Of a stretch of DNA of 55,728 bases, positions 33,010-41,073 are shown in pieces; the stretch's first letter is position 1, and each line of letters starts with the position of its first letter. The notes under the pieces are model-generated. The model saw nothing but the letters and a program-made list of their open reading frames with translations. It made no database searches and was not told the origin of the DNA. Made by a program: the position numbers and the translations under genes. The stretch is from Fibrobacter sp. UBA4297 (lineage in GTDB: Bacteria > Fibrobacterota > Fibrobacteria > Fibrobacterales > Fibrobacteraceae), in the NCBI RefSeq assembly GCF_002394865.1, contig NZ_DGUZ01000012.1:1-55728 (forward strand). Direction: 5' to 3'.

Positions 33010-36000
33010 CTAATTGCTTGACGACAACGTTTCTTCCAGGCTCTTGAGTGTTTCTTCGGCGGCAGTAAAATCGTAATCGTCAATTTGATTATGAAGTTTC
33101 TGTAGTATTTCTTCTTGCTCCTGCGTGAACAAGATTTCATAAAGCGATTCAAGAATCCGCTTGCATGCAGTCAACGAACACGATTCAATTGCAGGCCTAA
33201 GTTCTTCTATCGCCTGTTTGAGTTTGTTTGCGGCTTCTGGATCCACATGCTTGATAACTACAGCAGAACTAGACTGTTCTGCAGCGATATTCTGCATCAC
33301 GATCTTAAGGTCGTCCATAAGGTCTTCAAGAGCACTTTCAAACGCATGGAACTCAGTGTAATTGAGCTCTTTCTTGAGGAGCGAATTTTCAAGCATCACG
33401 CCCAGTGTCTGCACATGATACGAACCAATCGTTCCGCAAAGGCCCTTGATGGTATGGACAATGCGTGTAGACTCCTCAAAGTCAGCATGTTCAAAAGCCT
33501 TCTTTAGCTTCTGCGTTTCATTGCCATAGTCACGGACAAAGCCCTGGATTATCTTAAAGTACAAATTCTTGTTGTCATTTGCATGATACAGTCCGGCAGC
33601 GGCATCAAAATTGCGAACTTTCTGGAACAAAGAAACAACACTATCGTCAGGATTTGCCGAAGTGGAATCTGATTCGTTCGTAATGGTCGCCATTGGCATC
33701 TTGTCTGCAACTTGCAAATACTTGGAAAGTTCCACATAAAGGAGTTTCGGATCAATCGGCTTTGCTATGTACGAATTCATTCCTGCACGAATGCAGTCTT
33801 CGCGGTCTTTCTGAAAAGCTCTTGCACTCATGGCAATAATCGGGACATTCTTGAAATATTCATCGGAACGGTTGCGGATAGCCCGTGTCGCCTCAAGACC
33901 ATCCATGACCGGCATTTGGATATCCATCAGAATCAAGTCAAATGCATTTTTCTTAAGCAAGTCAAGAGCCACTTGACCATTCGAAGCAACCATCGTCGCA
34001 AGGCCCACGCTATTCAAAAGCGAAACCGTCAATTCCTGGTTCATCTGATTGTCTTCAACAAGAAGTATTTTCGCTTCTTTAAAGAAAATCTTGTTCTTTT
34101 CTGTTTTGACAGCCTTTTGGTATGTGAGTTTTTCATCAACGGCTTCCTGCATGGCGCTAAGAAGAGAACTTATCTGTAGCGGTTTTGCAACGCAGCTGTT
34201 GTAGCCAATTTCTTCGGCAACGTGATAATTGCGCTCATCAAAGTGAATGGGATGCATGAGAACTTTCGGAATTTTTCTCATGTTAGCAGGAAGTCCCTGT
34301 ACAAAGTCAAATCCGTTCAAAATAGGCATCTGGTAATCGATAATGAAAAGATCGTAGGGAGTCTCCCCAGCTTCTTCATGCGCCTGAATCAGGTCCAGCG
34401 CTTCATCAACAGAGGCTGCTTCTTCAACAACGCAGCGAAGCTTTGTCAAGTAGTGCCGTAACACATCGCGAAGTGCACTGCAGTCATCCACTAGCAACAC
34501 ATTCTTGTTACGGAATGTTGAAACAGACTTCCACTTCGGAACGGTCGTCTGCGGGGCCATAGCAAGCGTTATTGTAAAGAAGAATCTAGAACCCTTACCA
34601 TATTCGCTTTCGACTTCAAGTTCACCGCCCATGAGTTCCACAAGTGATTTTGAAATCACAAGCCCAAGCCCTGTTCCGCCATACTTGCGTGTAATTGAGC
34701 CATCCGCCTGAGTAAACGCATTAAAGAGGTTGTGCAACTGCTCGTCCGTCATGCCGATTCCAGTATCAATAACGCTAAACGAGAGTTTTACGTTGTTCCC
34801 TATAACTTGTTCTTGCTTAATCCTAAGAGTGATGCTTCCACTTTCTGTAAATTTGGTGGCGTTGTTAATCAAGTTTGTAAAAATCTGCGAAAGACGCAGC
34901 GGATCGCCCATCAAGATTTCAGGAATTTCAGGGTCGATATCAATAATCAACTCAATCGGTCTCCCGGCAATTCGCACTTCGGCAAGAGCCGCCACTTCGC
35001 CAATGATATCCTGCAATACAAGCTGAGTAATTTCTAGATCCTGCTTGTTCGCTTCAATCTTCGAGAAGTCGAGAATGTTGTTGATAATTCCCAAAAGAGA
35101 TGTCGCCGCATGGCTAATGCGTTCAATAAAACCTTGCTGACGTTCATCGAGTTGCGTTTCTTGCAACAAATGAGCCATACCAATAATAGCATTCATCGGT
35201 GTACGGATTTCATGGCTCATGTTCGCCAGGAATTCGCTCTTCGCCTGCGTGGCGTGTTCTGCAATTTCACGAGCGGCAACGACTTCTGAAATATCAATCA
35301 TCGAAAGCATGTAACCGACAACTGATTCCTGAACCTTAAGCGTGCAGGCTTCGCCGCGGAACCAAGTGTCCGTGTGTGTATTGAGCGTCTGAAGCTTGAA
35401 CGTATCTTTCCAGACTCCCTGTTCATCAAAAACTTTTTTGAGCGATTCGACGACATCTTCGTGGAAACCACACTTGGGCAAATTATCGAGATGTTGGCCA
35501 ATAACATCTTTCCAATCCACAACAAGGTAATCCGCCAATTGCCTGGACATATACATGATTTTGCGGTTCTTGTCAAAAATCACTAGGATGGAATTACCCG
35601 CCGAAAGCATAATCGTATCAAGAATCGTATCTTTCTGGATGCCACTTGTTTCATCAGAAATGAGGAACAGGTAACGAATCGAGCCATCGTCTTCAACAAG
35701 GAACTGGAAAATCACTTTCCACCAGGCGTCCTCGCCCATACAACTGCGAACAGGAATGATAATTTGGCGTTCGCTGGCGTGCATTTTGCCGCCCTTCGAA
35801 ACCTTATAGACAAATTTTTTAAACTGTTCGGAATGGAAGAATTTCCAAAGGATTTCACCACGGATATCGTTACCATTGTTAAAGAATTCAGCAATGTATG
35901 CACTGGCATGGAGGATATCAAACGTGTCGTTCGTAAGAATAAGCCTAAAGTTATCACTTCCCAAAAGTGTCTCAAACATTGTACTGGAACTAACACTTTC

Positions 36001-36993
36001 GTTCAGGTCTTTTTGAATAAAGAACTTGAAAAGGAATCGCACAATAAGCCAAGTCACAAAAATCAACGCGAAGACAACAAGCGCCACAACAACAATAATC
36101 GCATTCAAGTTTTCCTGGACTTTAGCGACGACCTTGTTTTTTTGGACAACGTGAACAACATAAAAAGGCACATCCTTGAGCGGCATCACCATGAAAATCA
36201 ACTTACGATTTTCTACATCAGTCTTTTCGTAACGAGTCACGCTTTCTTGGTCAAGATCTTCATATTGAATATCGTCCTGCACTAGATGCAAAAGTTTAGC
36301 GACCGTATCGACAACGATTTTGTGGAGGCTCGTCTCGTAAGGGAAATACGTGAAAAGGCTGTCATTTTCCGAACCCACAAGCATCGTGATTCCGCCCTCG
36401 GCTTTTGCAAATTCCCCCATCAGTTGCCGAACGCGCTGCAGGTCAATATCTGTAGCTACCGCTCCAGTAAAAGAACGATTCTTGTCCCAAAGCGGGTACG
36501 AATAAGTGAGCACGCGCTTTTTCGCATTTCCGTTGATTTCCGGGCCCGTAATGGCAAGTCCCTTATGCCTTGAAGCTTCGAGATACCACGTTCTTGTTCG
36601 GAACTCCTTCTTGCCTTCTTCTAGCTTAAAGTCCCTTGCTGATATATACTTTCCATTCTTGGAGCCGTAATAAACATCGACAATAAATGGCGATGACTGC
36701 AGGTGTTTCTTTAACACCTTCTTGATATCGGATTCCTTTGAATGCTGGAGAATCTGCGGGAGGGGTTTGAACTGCTTCTCAAATTTGCTGAAGAACAGCT
36801 CCAGGTCCTGTACGGTCTTGTCCTGGAATTTTGATTCGGAAGAACTATATGAAGACGATATTAATGTTGACTTCAGAAAGTTCGAAAACACAAGTACCAG
36901 CACGACTGTGAAGACGAGCATCGGTATCGTGTAAACAAGCGAAATACGCCAACCAAGGTGGCGTTTTTTTTCATTTAGCGGACTTGGTGTCAA
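33010..36993 (-). CDS. Large hybrid histidine kinase: Cache, two PAS, HisKA, HATPase, two receivers, HPt
   Basis: 1327 residues. Transmembrane helices lie at about 17-38 and 290-318 and enclose a dCACHE-type sensor domain (RTWYLEASRHKGLAITGPE; TYSYPLWDKNRSFTGAVATDI). Two PAS segments (340-450, 465-575) lead to HisKA with His594 in NMSHEIRTPMNAIIGM. HATPase motifs NLINNATKFTESG and GTGLGLVISKSL follow. Receiver 1 has Asp886 (IIDYQMP), receiver 2 has Asp1024 (LMDIQMP), and the HPt has His1180 in VHTIKGLCGT. A full BarA/ArcB-type phosphorelay is thus in one chain. Start is TTG at 36993, overlapping the stop of the HD-GYP gene by four bases. Confidence 0.93.
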   Translation of the reverse strand: MTPSPLNEKKRHLGWRISLVYTIPMLVFTVVLVLVFSNFLKSTLISSSYSSSESKFQDKTVQDLELFFSKFEKQFKPLPQILQHSKESDIKKVLKKHLQSSPFIVDVYYGSKNGKYISARDFKLEEGKKEFRTRTWYLEASRHKGLAITGPEINGNAKKRVLTYSYPLWDKNRSFTGAVATDIDLQRVRQLMGEFAKAEGGITMLVGSENDSLFTYFPYETSLHKIVVDTVAKLLHLVQDDIQYEDLDQESVTRYEKTDVENRKLIFMVMPLKDVPFYVVHVVQKNKVVAKVQENLNAIIVVVALVVFALIFVTWLIVRFLFKFFIQKDLNESVSSSTMFETLLGSDNFRLILTNDTFDILHASAYIAEFFNNGNDIRGEILWKFFHSEQFKKFVYKVSKGGKMHASERQIIIPVRSCMGEDAWWKVIFQFLVEDDGSIRYLFLISDETSGIQKDTILDTIMLSAGNSILVIFDKNRKIMYMSRQLADYLVVDWKDVIGQHLDNLPKCGFHEDVVESLKKVFDEQGVWKDTFKLQTLNTHTDTWFRGEACTLKVQESVVGYMLSMIDISEVVAAREIAEHATQAKSEFLANMSHEIRTPMNAIIGMAHLLQETQLDERQQGFIERISHAATSLLGIINNILDFSKIEANKQDLEITQLVLQDIIGEVAALAEVRIAGRPIELIIDIDPEIPEILMGDPLRLSQIFTNLINNATKFTESGSITLRIKQEQVIGNNVKLSFSVIDTGIGMTDEQLHNLFNAFTQADGSITRKYGGTGLGLVISKSLVELMGGELEVESEYGKGSRFFFTITLAMAPQTTVPKWKSVSTFRNKNVLLVDDCSALRDVLRHYLTKLRCVVEEAASVDEALDLIQAHEEAGETPYDLFIIDYQMPILNGFDFVQGLPANMRKIPKVLMHPIHFDERNYHVAEEIGYNSCVAKPLQISSLLSAMQEAVDEKLTYQKAVKTEKNKIFFKEAKILLVEDNQMNQELTVSLLNSVGLATMVASNGQVALDLLKKNAFDLILMDIQMPVMDGLEATRAIRNRSDEYFKNVPIIAMSARAFQKDREDCIRAGMNSYIAKPIDPKLLYVELSKYLQVADKMPMATITNESDSTSANPDDSVVSLFQKVRNFDAAAGLYHANDNKNLYFKIIQGFVRDYGNETQKLKKAFEHADFEESTRIVHTIKGLCGTIGSYHVQTLGVMLENSLLKKELNYTEFHAFESALEDLMDDLKIVMQNIAAEQSSSAVVIKHVDPEAANKLKQAIEELRPAIESCSLTACKRILESLYEILFTQEQEEILQKLHNQIDDYDFTAAEETLKSLEETLSSSN

Positions 36994-38096
36994 TCCTTAC
37001 AATCCTCGGACGAAGAAGAGTCTTTGAACTGCTCGTAGATTTCAGGAAGTTCATCGGCAATAGAAAGGAAAGCATCGACTACATCCGGGTCGAACTGCGA
37101 GCCTCTGCCTCTGATAATTTCGTCAACGGCGACTTGATGCGGGTACGGCTCCTTGTAAGGGCGCTTGGATACAAGTGCGTCGTAAACATCGGCGACAGCC
37201 ATGATACGCGCGCCAATGGGAATGTCGTCTGCCTTTTTGTGGTTCGGGTAACCTTCCCCGTTCCAGTATTCGTGGTGGCCGAGAGCCATTTCAGCGGCGA
37301 TACGGACCATCGGGCTGTCGTGCAATTCCTTGGTCGCCTCCTGCAAGACGTCGTAGCCCATTTGAGGGTGCTGCATCATGATTTTGCGCTCATCCTGCGT
37401 TAAAGAACCTGGTTTACGCAAAATGCGGTCGTGGATACCGACCTTGCCGATGTCGTGAAGCGGGGCTGCCGTCGCAAGATTTTCAATATACTCCGGCGTA
37501 ATCGTTCCTTTAAATTTTGGATTCTTGCGGAGTTCTTCGGCGATGCGTTGCACAATGATTTGCGTGCGCTTGATATGTTCGCCCGTTTCGGGGTCGCGGT
37601 ATTCAGCAAGCGAACCAAGACTCGTCAGCATGACCTTGAGCGTTTTACGCAAATCGGCGGTTTTCTCATCCACTAGTTCATGCAAATGGTCAGTTTGACG
37701 TTGCAAAAGGTCTCGTTGCTGCTTAAGCTGCAGCTGGTTCTTGATGCGAAGCGTCACAAGCGCCGGATTAAACGGCTTCGTAATATAATCGACCGCTCCA
37801 AGGTCTAGCCCCGTCTGTTCACTCTTGCTGTCGGCTTTCGCAGTTAAGAATATCACCGGAATTCCTTGCAAGATATTCTTCTCGCGCATGATTCTCAATG
37901 TCTCGTAACCATCCATTTCGGGCATCATTACATCGAGTAAAATCAAGTCTGGCCGAATTTTTTCGGTCAGTTCAATAGCCTTTTTCCCGTTGAGGGCGAC
38001 ACATACATCATAATCATTCGATAAAATACCTTCCAAGACGTCAATATTCGTCTTGGTGTCATCGACAACTAAAATTTTTAAACGAGGCAGTTCCAT
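36990..38096 (-). CDS. Response regulator with HD-GYP domain, c-di-GMP phosphodiesterase type
   Basis: 368 residues from ATG 38096. The receiver (5-120) has LVVDDTKTN, phospho-Asp55 in LLDVMMP and Lys in KPFNP. A linker coiled coil follows, then the HD-GYP domain with LHDIGKVGIHD, MMQHPQMGY, GHHEYWNGEGYP (the GYP loop) and ADVYDAL. These proteins hydrolyse cyclic di-GMP when phosphorylated (RpfG type). Its partner kinase starts in the last codon, so the pair is translationally coupled. An in-frame upstream ATG (38159) would add 21 residues but would place a promoter inside the gene. Confidence 0.93.
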   Translation of the reverse strand: MELPRLKILVVDDTKTNIDVLEGILSNDYDVCVALNGKKAIELTEKIRPDLILLDVMMPEMDGYETLRIMREKNILQGIPVIFLTAKADSKSEQTGLDLGAVDYITKPFNPALVTLRIKNQLQLKQQRDLLQRQTDHLHELVDEKTADLRKTLKVMLTSLGSLAEYRDPETGEHIKRTQIIVQRIAEELRKNPKFKGTITPEYIENLATAAPLHDIGKVGIHDRILRKPGSLTQDERKIMMQHPQMGYDVLQEATKELHDSPMVRIAAEMALGHHEYWNGEGYPNHKKADDIPIGARIMAVADVYDALVSKRPYKEPYPHQVAVDEIIRGRGSQFDPDVVDAFLSIADELPEIYEQFKDSSSSEDCKD

Positions 38097-38104
38097 ATAG
38101 CTAT

Positions 38105-38134
38105 AATATACGTTTAAAAAACCAAATATTACAA
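38105..38134 (-). promoter_or_regulatory. Promoter of the HD-GYP / hybrid kinase operon
   Basis: On the minus strand TTGTAA (38129-38134), 18-bp spacer, TATATT (38105-38110). Only 8 nt separate the -10 from the ATG, so the mRNA may be leaderless. Confidence 0.5.
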
Positions 38135-38251
38135 CTGATTTTATTCCACCATAGAGCATAAAATAGACTTATTTTTGCCATTGACGATTTTTCAAGAGTT
38201 CCAACACTTGGTTTTGTGACTTTAATCACGGCTGAAAGTATATTTAAAATG

Positions 38252-38290
38252 GTCATTAGTCAATAGTTTTTAGTCAATGGTCGTTATTCC
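38252..38290 (+). repeat. Single-arm TTAGTCAATGG-type repeat
   Basis: Units GTCATTAGTCAATAG and TTTAGTCAATGGTC, without a mirrored partner, just upstream of the GH43 gene and its SD (AAGGAG). Confidence 0.6.
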
Positions 38291-38306
38291 TTGCTAAGGA
38301 GACTTT

Positions 38307-40103
38307 ATGAAGAAATTTGTTTCGCTGGTAGCCCTGTTAGCTCTAGGAGCTCAAGCGCAGGAGATTGTCGAAGTAACCCCATTCTATGCCGCATACGACA
38401 GCATTAAGCTAGGCAACCAAATAAACGACCTTTACGAAGACCTCAAGCTCCCTTCCTATGTAACAACGGACAAAAAATATCCGATTACCTGGACCAGTAG
38501 CGATACCCTTTTTTTAGGGCACGACGGGCATATCAATGGACGTTTTGTCGGAGAAAATAAGGTAGTGGATCTTACAGCAAGTATTACGGATGATTTGCAT
38601 AACCGGACAGAGAAAAAACTGTTCAAGGTGTCCGTCCACGGCTTTGAGCCATACTCCAACTACCTCTTTGTGTATTTTCCGGCAAACAACAACGAAAACA
38701 TCTACTACGCGCTCAGTAACGACGGCTATAACTTTACCGCAATGAACGGCGGCAACCGCGTTGTCGCTGCCGATACAGTGAGCATCAAGAAAGGGCTCCG
38801 CGACCCACACGTACTGCGAGCTCCCGACGGATGGTTCTACATGGTGAATACCGACATGAAGAGCGCCGAAGGCTGGTCCAGCAACCGCGGCATGGTGCTG
38901 ATGAGGTCCCGCGATCTCATCCACTGGAAGCACAGCACAGTGCACTTTCCGGACAAATACAAAGGCAAGAACTTCGCCAATGTGACCCGCGTGTGGGCGC
39001 CCGAAACATTCTGGGATGAAAACTACGTGAACAAGGACGGGAGCAAAGGCCGCCCGCTCGTGTATTACTCGCTATTGACCAACGATGGCACCATCCCTTA
39101 CGACAAGGTGTTTTTCAATTACACAAACGAAGACTTTACTGACCTCGAAGGCGACCCGATTCATTTCTTTGACCGCGGAAAATCGACCATCGACATGGAC
39201 ATCGTCTATAACCCAATTGACAAGCTTTATCACGGATTCTACAAGAACGAAGGCGATGGCGGCATCTGCAAGGTCGTTTCGCAAAATTTGACAACAGAAA
39301 ACGGCACCAAGGCCCCCACCTGGAGAAATCCGAGCAAGCCGCTCCAGCAGACAACCGAAGCCGTCGAAGGTGCAGGCGTATTCAAGCTCATCAACCAGAA
39401 TTCCTGGGTGCTGATGTACGATTGCTATGTGAACGGACATTACCAGTTCACGAGTAGCAATGATTTGGAAAACTTCAAGTTCGTGCAAAATACCAAGACT
39501 AGCGGAGCTTTCACGCCCCGTCATGGAACAATCCTCCCGGTTACCGCCGAAGAAACCGCGGCGCTCATGAAAGCCTTCCCCACTTCAGGCTTCGAACCGA
39601 AAGTCATCGACATTCCAGATTCCATCGGCGTCTGCGACGGTAAAAAAGTCGTAGGTCCGTGCAGCGCCACAAAAATCATTCCTTACGTCAAAGTTGATGA
39701 AGGAGGATGGAACGAAACGACAGAATTGAAGGTCGACAAGGGCGCGACAATCACTGTTGGTCCGCACCCGTGGGACGGCAAAAATTGGAACTGGGAAGGC
39801 CCCAAGAACTTCAAGTCTACGAATCGAGAAAACATCCTCAAAAATGTAGATGGCGACAACAGCGGAATTTATACCGTGACTTATACCAACGAAACAGGCT
39901 GCAAGAGCGTCACGAAAATCAAGATTGTCGTCGATGACCCGGATAAACCGTACAAGAATCCAGATTCCGTAACGACCGCAATTGGAAATCAGGTCCGCAA
40001 AAGCCACAAGGATTTACATTTGAATCGCAATCCCATCTATTTTGACTTGCTCGGTAACAGACTTTCTGGCAAGCCGCGTAACGGAATGTTCGTAGTAAAA
40101 TAG
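38307..40103 (+). CDS. Secreted GH43-like glycoside hydrolase with Ig-like N-terminus
   Basis: 598 residues with a signal peptide (AQA/Q at about 17). Residues about 25-120 read as a bacterial Ig-like domain (ITWTSSDTLFLGHDGHINGR; TASITDDLHNRTEKKLFKVSVHG). The following five-bladed-propeller region shows GH43 hallmarks GLRDPHVLRAPDGWFYM, SRDLIHWKH and NVTRVWAPETFWDE, and a late GAGVFKLINQNSWVLMYD. It is probably an arabinofuranosidase or xylosidase on plant hemicellulose; subfamily is undetermined. After a further beta domain (about 445-550) the protein ends in a short sorting-type tail (YFDLLGNRLSGKPRNGMFVVK is similar to T9SS-like ends). The stop TAG joins the repeat element downstream. Confidence 0.78.
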   Translation: MKKFVSLVALLALGAQAQEIVEVTPFYAAYDSIKLGNQINDLYEDLKLPSYVTTDKKYPITWTSSDTLFLGHDGHINGRFVGENKVVDLTASITDDLHNRTEKKLFKVSVHGFEPYSNYLFVYFPANNNENIYYALSNDGYNFTAMNGGNRVVAADTVSIKKGLRDPHVLRAPDGWFYMVNTDMKSAEGWSSNRGMVLMRSRDLIHWKHSTVHFPDKYKGKNFANVTRVWAPETFWDENYVNKDGSKGRPLVYYSLLTNDGTIPYDKVFFNYTNEDFTDLEGDPIHFFDRGKSTIDMDIVYNPIDKLYHGFYKNEGDGGICKVVSQNLTTENGTKAPTWRNPSKPLQQTTEAVEGAGVFKLINQNSWVLMYDCYVNGHYQFTSSNDLENFKFVQNTKTSGAFTPRHGTILPVTAEETAALMKAFPTSGFEPKVIDIPDSIGVCDGKKVVGPCSATKIIPYVKVDEGGWNETTELKVDKGATITVGPHPWDGKNWNWEGPKNFKSTNRENILKNVDGDNSGIYTVTYTNETGCKSVTKIKIVVDDPDKPYKNPDSVTTAIGNQVRKSHKDLHLNRNPIYFDLLGNRLSGKPRNGMFVVK

Positions 40104-40192
40104 TCGTTAGTCACTGGTTATTAGTCATTAGTTAAAGAATCACGGTAGAGTCGCCTAACAGAAACCAATGACCATTGACTAAATGCTATTGA
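40098..40192. repeat. Mirrored degenerate tandem-repeat element, copy 5
   Basis: The left arm TAGTCGTTAGTCACTGG... (40101-40135) and right arm CAATGACCATTGACTAAATG... (40163-40185) are complementary in kind. It lies between convergent GH43 and TenI-like genes and supplies stop codons to both. Confidence 0.75.
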
Positions 40193-40775
40193 CCAATCTA
40201 TTAAGCTTTATAAAAGCATTCACGGGGTCAGCGTAATTCCAGACGCCACCGAGTGATGCGACGCCCGCGGGTGACAACTTCTTAAATTCGTCAATCGTAT
40301 CCGTATCGACGCCACCACACAGCACAACGGGAGTCTTCGACGGTACATTCAAAGATGTTCCTAAGATTTCTACAGGCTCAATTGCAGACAAAGGATGCAT
40401 GACGGGACCAAGCAAAACGCCGGCCACCCATTCTGGGAGCACTTCAGCTTCTTTAACATTTTTGCAAATCGCAACACAGTTGATGCGTTTCCAGCTTTCT
40501 GGGACCTCGCCCATAAAACTTTGCGCATCGCAGACGCATCCGCGAACATCGAGCTCTTCGGCCATGTCAGGCGTTCCGCGTACCCAAATGCGGTCGCGCA
40601 ATTCCATCGGGAGCCCAAGCAACCAGCGATCATAATCGTTGAATGTTGCATGAGCATTGCCACCACGGCCACGCTTGTCTAGAATTAATCGAGTCAAGCC
40701 TCGACTAAACATTTCTTCAAGGTCGTCATATTCAGATGCAAAATTATCAGGACAAGTAAAAAGCCAAAGACGCAT
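40179..40775 (-). CDS. TenI/ThiE-family protein with degenerate active site
   Basis: 198 residues of the thiamine phosphate synthase/TenI barrel. It starts MRLWLFTCPDNFASE and keeps LLGPVMHPLSAIEPV and the phosphate-loop-like LCGGVDTDTIDEF. The ThiE residues QLREK and DD-VDVALA...GVHLGQ are replaced (here LDKRG and RGCVCDAQ), so thiamine phosphate synthase activity is doubtful. It may act as a TenI-like thiazole aromatase or be non-catalytic (inference). The C-terminal residues LVNSI and TAG are encoded by the adjoining repeat, as in thiE. No SD is evident. Confidence 0.75.
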   Translation of the reverse strand: MRLWLFTCPDNFASEYDDLEEMFSRGLTRLILDKRGRGGNAHATFNDYDRWLLGLPMELRDRIWVRGTPDMAEELDVRGCVCDAQSFMGEVPESWKRINCVAICKNVKEAEVLPEWVAGVLLGPVMHPLSAIEPVEILGTSLNVPSKTPVVLCGGVDTDTIDEFKKLSPAGVASLGGVWNYADPVNAFIKLNRLVNSI

Positions 40776-40876
40776 GTGGGTTAGTCGTTGTTAATTGTTT
40801 TTGGCAAAAGTTACTCAAATCAGTCATTCTTTGCAACGCAAATAATTAAAGTATGGAGCCATTTTTAAAAATGCTG

Positions 40877-40905
40877 TTGTCGTCACTACTTGGTTTTAAT
40901 ATATT
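40877..40905 (+). promoter_or_regulatory. Promoter of the trp leader
   Basis: TTGTCG (40877-40882), exactly 17 bp, TATATT (40900-40905). Start is predicted near 40912, directly before the leader ATG at 40913. Confidence 0.6.
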
Positions 40906-40912
40906 TCGGTTC

Positions 40913-40981
40913 ATGAAAATCGTAACAAGCATCAACTTCTGGTGGTGGCAGATTCCAAGCGTTATGGAGTCTGGCGTTTAA
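40913..40981 (+). CDS. trp leader peptide with three consecutive Trp codons
   Basis: 22-codon frame, MKIVTSINFWWWQIP and so on to a stop TAA at 40979-40981. Codons 10-12 are TGG TGG TGG (40940-40948). Three adjacent Trp codons are very unlikely by chance, and they lie just before the RNA segments of an attenuator. The peptide is likely made without an SD, because the promoter puts its ATG at the 5' end of the mRNA. Ribosome stalling here under Trp shortage would leave the trpB mRNA readable. Confidence 0.85.
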   Translation: MKIVTSINFWWWQIPSVMESGV

Positions 40982-41024
40982 AATTGAATGCATAATAACA
41001 GGCTCCTCAACGGAGTCCTTTTTT
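40949..41024 (+). promoter_or_regulatory. trp transcription attenuator
   Basis: Four-segment logic. Segment 1 CAGATTCC (40949-40956) directly follows the Trp codons. Segment 2 is GGAGTCTG (40966-40973), segment 3 CAGGCTCC (40999-41006) and segment 4 GGAGTCC (41012-41018), followed by six T (41019-41024). Segments 1:2 pair over 8 bases, 2:3 pair over 8 bases (one G-U each), and 3:4 form the terminator stem with one bulge. A stalled ribosome covers segment 1 and allows the 2:3 antiterminator; free translation lets 3:4 terminate. Confidence 0.88.
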
Positions 41025-41073
41025 ATGTAAAAAAGAAATTGATTTTGTTACACAAAAAAATAAAGGAATAACG

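Noticed and set aside
40776..41073. T-box riboswitch upstream of trpB
   Set aside because: No T-box core or specifier stem is visible. The WWW leader and the three pairing segments explain the region better.
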